Assembly (NCBI GenBank): GCA_017607445.1
Contig: JAEVHH010000002.1
Span: 7,594,001-7,658,000, forward strand
From: Histoplasma ohiense
Lineage: Eukaryota > Ascomycota > Eurotiomycetes > Onygenales > Ajellomycetaceae
DNA: 64,000 bases
Direction: 5' to 3'
In this document: one piece after another, positions 59,961-64,000 of the stretch
Numbering within the stretch: position 1 is the first letter of the stretch
Layout: each line of letters starts with the position of its first letter
The notes under the pieces: model-generated
Seen by the model: only the letters and a program-made list of their open reading frames with translations
Told to the model about the DNA's origin: nothing
Database searches by the model: none
Program-made: the position numbers and the translations under genes

Positions 59961-61494
59961 TGATACCATATTGAATGAAACACTTCGTTCTCGACATCAG
60001 CACCTGTACATTATGTAATACCATGAAATTCGGACTGCAACCTCTCGATGACAAAAGCGAAATGCATACATATATTAAGGGATATATCAAGGGGGGTGGC
60101 GGAAAGGAGAAAACGGATTACGCGACGAAAAGCGGGATGTTATTGCAGCGCCCTTGCAAACGATATCATAGCAGGCGGTGAAGGTACGATTACTCATGAA
60201 TTGCACATAGCACTGTCTGGCGTTTCGAACTATTCCGGACCAGCATCCCCCTTGTTCCTTTGTGAATCGTTTATTTTGAATACGTTCTAGCCCATCGTAT
60301 TAGTAGTGTCTTTATATGTTTTTGTATTTCCTTACATCTGTTTACCAAGAAAGCATAATACACACATTAAGATCTCCTCTCATCCCGCCATTTACAACTT
60401 CTCATTCTATAGTCACTTGGGGAATTTGAAGATAATGAAATCCGACCACTACAGACGAGCCAATTTAAGGTGGATGGTGGTAGCTGGTTTATGTGATGGA
60501 GATCAGTACAGACCACACGCTGCACATATTTTCTATCATGTCAATCTAACCATGCAAAGCTAGAGCGAGAGAATTGACTCCGCAAATATTTTTCGTATGT
60601 CCTGGATTGTATATATAAATGGGGGGGACAAAATTATATCAAGGACAATCTGATCCAGAAAAATCCTGATTGATTTCCGCAATACGGCGTATGCAGTGGG
60701 AAGAAAAGGGTTCTATTGAACGTATGTGCATGCTGCATATAAAGACCATGCATTTCCGATTTGTTCCAAATTGTTCCGTACAGGGTCGTTGGGAAATAAA
60801 CAAAAAAAGTTCTCGGAATTTTTGGTCGCGTCCCCAAGCTACATTTCTCCTTTCCATTCATTATGTATGGAATATATATCTCCTCATTCTCGTTGTTGTA
60901 TACTGACGACAAGTCGCCTCGGCTACGAGACATCGGGCCTTAAGCGCCGCCTAAGCGCCGCCAAGGCGCCAGTGCAATTTAGGTTTATTGGCACCTAGCC
61001 TAATTTGGGCATGATCTGCGCGCTAGACCAACATGCTTTTCGGCCTCCCGGTGTCAGTTTGTTTACTTTGCAATCTCCTTCTGCATCTGGGAAATTTTGC
61101 AGCAACATGTTGAATCAGCCTTTGTGCTGTGGACTCTGGTTGCTGCAGGGCTTGCATGTATTGTTACTTACTATTCCTGCTCAATTGCTAACGTGCAGCT
61201 TGCTGTGCCCACTCTGAGAGCTTTGCTTATTTGTGTGCTATTTCAGGCAATCTTGTGTTGCCTCAGCTTTATATGTTTCACAGTGATCTCATCTCTCTCG
61301 GGATTTAATACTAGCCTAGTCATGTCTTCTTTGTTTCTTGTCGTTTTTACTATCTATCAGCATGCATACATATATGGTGTATATATACGTCTACTCCCCC
61401 AAAAATGATAAGCAAGCTTCATTCACCACACATGAAATCAAGTAATGTCCGATGTTGTTACCCAGCTTCCGAAACGTTATATTTATCTTGGAAA
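59961..61494. other. Intergenic, 1.5 kb
   Basis: Two direct copies of TAAGCGCCGCC, then AAGGCGCC, lie at 60942-60970. An ORF at 61097-61408 (103 codons) is hydrophobic throughout but shows no family signature and sits in T-rich sequence that yields Leu/Phe codons by composition, so it is not called. The right end is the upstream region of the secreted-protein gene. Confidence 0.4.
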
Positions 61495-62611
61495 ATGATT
61501 CGACAAACAGAATTGTTGCTTGTTTTTGCCCTAACACTTCTGGGGGCTGTTCATGCTATCACAGGCCCTCCAACCCCGTTCGCTAATTCGGCTGGCCAAG
61601 GAGATTGCCCACTGATCGGGCGTCCTCGCTTCAGTCAAGGTATCCAAAATACTACCTCTCGAAATGTCTCCATTGTCACACCTGTTGTAGCCAATGCTGC
61701 CAGACCAGAAATCCCTCTGAATTTTGGGAAGGTAATGCCTACAGGCCTCCCACGACTGGAGCCCAATAATATGAAGGGCCAACAAATTGTGCGAGCCAGT
61801 GAACTCAAGGAGATCAAAGCAGGCACTCCAGAACCAGTAAGTGTTCAATTGCAAGGAGTAGGTGGAAAGGGAAACGCAAATCCTCCAGGCCAAAACGTTT
61901 AGTCTCATTCGTGATGACCCACTGATGCCTCTAAAGGAGCCTGCGTCGGGTTCTCCCAGAATTCCCAGACTTTCCAAAATCAAAGCTGGAGGAGTTGAAG
62001 ACCCGGTACTAAAGAACCCACCATCCCGTCGTCAACCTGGGGGCAAGGACCAGTACCCGAACCCGGATTGGTTTCCGCTAAAGCCACAAAAACAGCCCCC
62101 ACAGCCCGTCCGCCGTGGACTTGAAAATGCAGCTGCGGATACCCTATATGTCAAAGATTCGTCTCCAGATCCCAACCGAAATTCACTGCTATTTGATCTG
62201 GGTCCTGTAGTAGTCAATGTCCATTCCCCGCCAACTCCACCGGAAAGGGGAACTGTAAATCGGGCATTTCCACAAAATGTGCCTGTATCCAGGATTATGA
62301 GGCTCCAGGATCTAAATCTAGCAGCAAAAGAGCGCAACACTAAAGGCTCATCGACCCAAGATCAGAAGTCTACCGCACCTTCAAATTCCCTATCCAAGTT
62401 CCTGCCGCATGTGGAGAATGGAAACGAATACACTACCTCCTCAGGTCAGCTTCAGAGTCATGGGTTTCTCATTACATCAAATCCCAGCCCAGGACCAACA
62501 GTAGATCCCAATCAGTGGGATAAGCAGGAAAATGGGTTTTACATTGTACCAGATCGGGTGATGGTCGCGAAAAAGGGGGACCATTCAAGGGGTGGTCGAA
62601 GCATGGGATAA
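61495..62611 (+). CDS. Secreted, disordered Pro-rich protein, function unknown
   Basis: Two exons, 61495-61836 and 61889-62611, joined by a 52-base intron (GTAAGT to CCAG) that connects two frames in phase; 354 residues. A signal peptide is clear (LLLVFALTLLGAVHA, cleavage near residue 22). The mature part has only one Cys (GDCPLIG) and is rich in Pro, Asn, Ser and Lys, with short recurring units such as KNPPSRRQPGGK, NPDWFPLKPQKQPPQPV and KFLPHVENGNEY. No transmembrane anchor, repeat array or enzyme motif is seen. Without splicing the first frame ends at 61902 and gives a 136-residue product, so intron retention would truncate it. Possible wall or matrix protein, or effector-like, but nothing in the sequence proves it. 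I do not recognise a family. Confidence 0.65.
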
Positions 62612-63191
62612 AAAAGGTCTCAGCGTGGAGGTTTCGAAAATGTTTTTCTGCAAACCGCAGGCGTAAGGTGACGGGAAACCGAGAAGAGGCCCGCAAGATG
62701 ATTCGCTCGTGCCGCCAAAATTCAAAATTCTCAAGGGGCCAATGAGAGGAAGAGTATTTGCTGGAAATTTTGCCTATTATTCGTCCTATGTTTTTTTCTT
62801 CAATGTTTCTTTTGCTTTTAGGTGGATTTGGGGGGAGGGGGCGCTATATTAGATCTCTCATTTATTCTTTTATTTAACAAAATTGCGATGTTCCGCACCT
62901 GAAAAAGCACCCCTATTTGCTGTTGTCAATGCCATCGCTAAAACAAGCAACAGCCCTTGTAGCAATACGAAAATTCCATTCAGCTCATTTATAGTAATAT
63001 TTCAATTGTGAAAATGACTGGTTTTGAACAATTTCACAAACCTAGCTACTTGTGAAGAACGCAAACAAAGGAAGTAAGAAGGAGGTAACATCGCATTAAC
63101 ATTTTCAAGTAGCGTAAAGGACTTCGACATTGTATATTACATGTTCCCACCAATAAGTTCGTTTCTCTGGGGATCTTGCCTCTAAGGAAAT
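62612..63191. other. Intergenic, convergent 3' flanks
   Basis: No gene seen between the secreted-protein gene (+) and the last gene (-). Confidence 0.5.
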
Positions 63192-63977
63192 TCATATTAC
63201 CTCAACTGCCAGTCTTCGCTCCATACGCTCGAACACACGCTGCCCGAGAAGTGGGATGAAAATGCGTTTCCGTTCAAAAGGATTCATAGAAGCGAAGCGG
63301 AAAAGCGCATCTTTTGGATTCTTAGTTGCATGAATGGAATGACCACCGGAATAGTGTAATCCATTGTCATCATCTGCATCATTATAAGGATGTAGTAGCA
63401 CCATCTGGGCTGCAAAGGAATTTAACCCACACTGCCGGAGGAAATTCTCGCTTGGTGAGGTATCTTCCGGAAAACGAATTTTGGCTGGCTTTCCAAGCTC
63501 ATGGACAATATTGGAAGCGGACCACGGAGTCATAGTGTAATGTTTACTTGCAAGACTAACCAACCAGTCTGTTATGATGCTAGCATCGTTAACGACGGGG
63601 AAAGCGTTTATGGTTGAAAAATGGTTAAGCGACTCGCAAAACGTTTTCAGTGATTCGATAGCTTTCACCGTTCGATCGTTCATTTCCATTTCCATATGCG
63701 GTCTCGTTAACTTATCCTTGTTTAGGGCAACAATAGGGTTGCAAATGAAGACATATACTTCTTCGTATAAAAGGCATATCTCGGAAATACGTCGACGAAC
63801 TGGGTAATTCAGTTCCTGGGCGATTCCCTGTCCGTTTGGCTGGTGGCCTGGCAGATATTTCTGAGTTATTTCCTGAGTCGTGGTAAGGAGAACGCCTGCA
63901 GTAGGGGAAAGTGATATATCTGCTTCCTGAATTTCAATGTTCTGTGGGCCATCCTGATGTTCTTGAGTTCGTGGCAT
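63192..63977 (-). CDS. Unrecognised protein, possibly 5' incomplete
   Basis: An open frame of 261 residues from ATG 63977 to TAG/TAA at 63192. The frame stays open a few codons beyond the ATG to the window edge, so more exons could lie outside. It is not low complexity: an N-terminal polar part, helical blocks RRRISEICLLYEEVYVFICNPIVALN and TVKAIESLKTFCESLNHFST, then IITDWLVSLASKHYTMTPWSASNIVHELGKPAKIRFPEDTSPSENFLRQCGLNSF and a basic end NPFERKRIFIPLLGQRVFERMERRLAV. No signal peptide, membrane span, zinc site or catalytic motif is visible. I cannot name a family; length and composition suggest a real coding region rather than chance. Confidence 0.55.
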   Translation of the reverse strand: MPRTQEHQDGPQNIEIQEADISLSPTAGVLLTTTQEITQKYLPGHQPNGQGIAQELNYPVRRRISEICLLYEEVYVFICNPIVALNKDKLTRPHMEMEMNDRTVKAIESLKTFCESLNHFSTINAFPVVNDASIITDWLVSLASKHYTMTPWSASNIVHELGKPAKIRFPEDTSPSENFLRQCGLNSFAAQMVLLHPYNDADDDNGLHYSGGHSIHATKNPKDALFRFASMNPFERKRIFIPLLGQRVFERMERRLAVEVI

Positions 63978-64000
63978 CAATCGATATTGATGGAAACTCT

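Noticed and set aside
61097..61408. Hydrophobic 103-codon ORF
   Set aside because: Hydrophobicity follows from T-rich composition; no family match or gene context.
1..64000. CRISPR arrays, operons and ribosome binding sites
   Set aside because: The window is eukaryotic; no regularly spaced repeats were seen.

Overview
The window is nuclear DNA of a filamentous ascomycete. Genes are mostly separate and interrupted by short GT-AG introns (about 40-165 bases), the proteins are fungal, and gaps hold long homopolymer tracts. Protein resemblance, judged from memory without any search, points to Eurotiomycetes, possibly Onygenales; genus cannot be fixed from the sequence alone.

Left part (1-16 kb), mainly conserved genes: the 3' end of an App1-type phosphatidate phosphatase (+), a sugar transporter (-) with a 6-base micro-exon, a large disordered protein of unknown role (-), a PI31-like proteasome regulator (+) and the PP2A catalytic subunit (+). 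A 32-bp perfect inverted repeat and a tRNA-Trp(CCA) lie at 16.5-16.9 kb.

Middle part (17.8-28.2 kb) looks more accessory: a secreted FAD-linked oxidoreductase, a rhodopsin-like seven-helix membrane protein with unresolved ends, a DUF3112-type membrane protein and an HSL-type alpha/beta hydrolase. No core biosynthetic enzyme is present, so I do not call a gene cluster.

29.4-40.6 kb returns to conserved genes: a HAD phosphatase and a TTC1-like TPR protein in divergent orientation, a six-exon conserved fungal protein of unknown function, and a WRAP53/SWT21-like WD40 protein. A roughly 709-bp AT-rich element with imperfect terminal inverted repeats and a TA duplication sits at 41.1-41.8 kb.

43.1-50.8 kb is the most unusual locus: one reading frame assembled over 20 phase-compatible exons (about 2,102 residues) joins a GH55 beta-1,3-glucanase, a Thr/Pro/Cys-rich linker, a peptidase propeptide-like segment, a subtilisin (S8) domain and a cysteine-rich tail behind one signal peptide. 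The S8 His, Asn and Ser motifs are visible but no standard catalytic-Asp motif is.

Right end (51.7-64 kb): a degenerate minus-strand reading frame with one internal TGA, then conserved nuclear or mitochondrial genes NUP49, a HEI10-type RING protein, XAP5/FAM50, FIP1 (the last two sharing a 340-bp divergent promoter) and HSP10 (first coding exon is the ATG alone), then a secreted disordered protein of unknown function and an unrecognised protein at the edge. Exon borders were set by splice consensus, reading phase and family resemblance; no transcript evidence was available.
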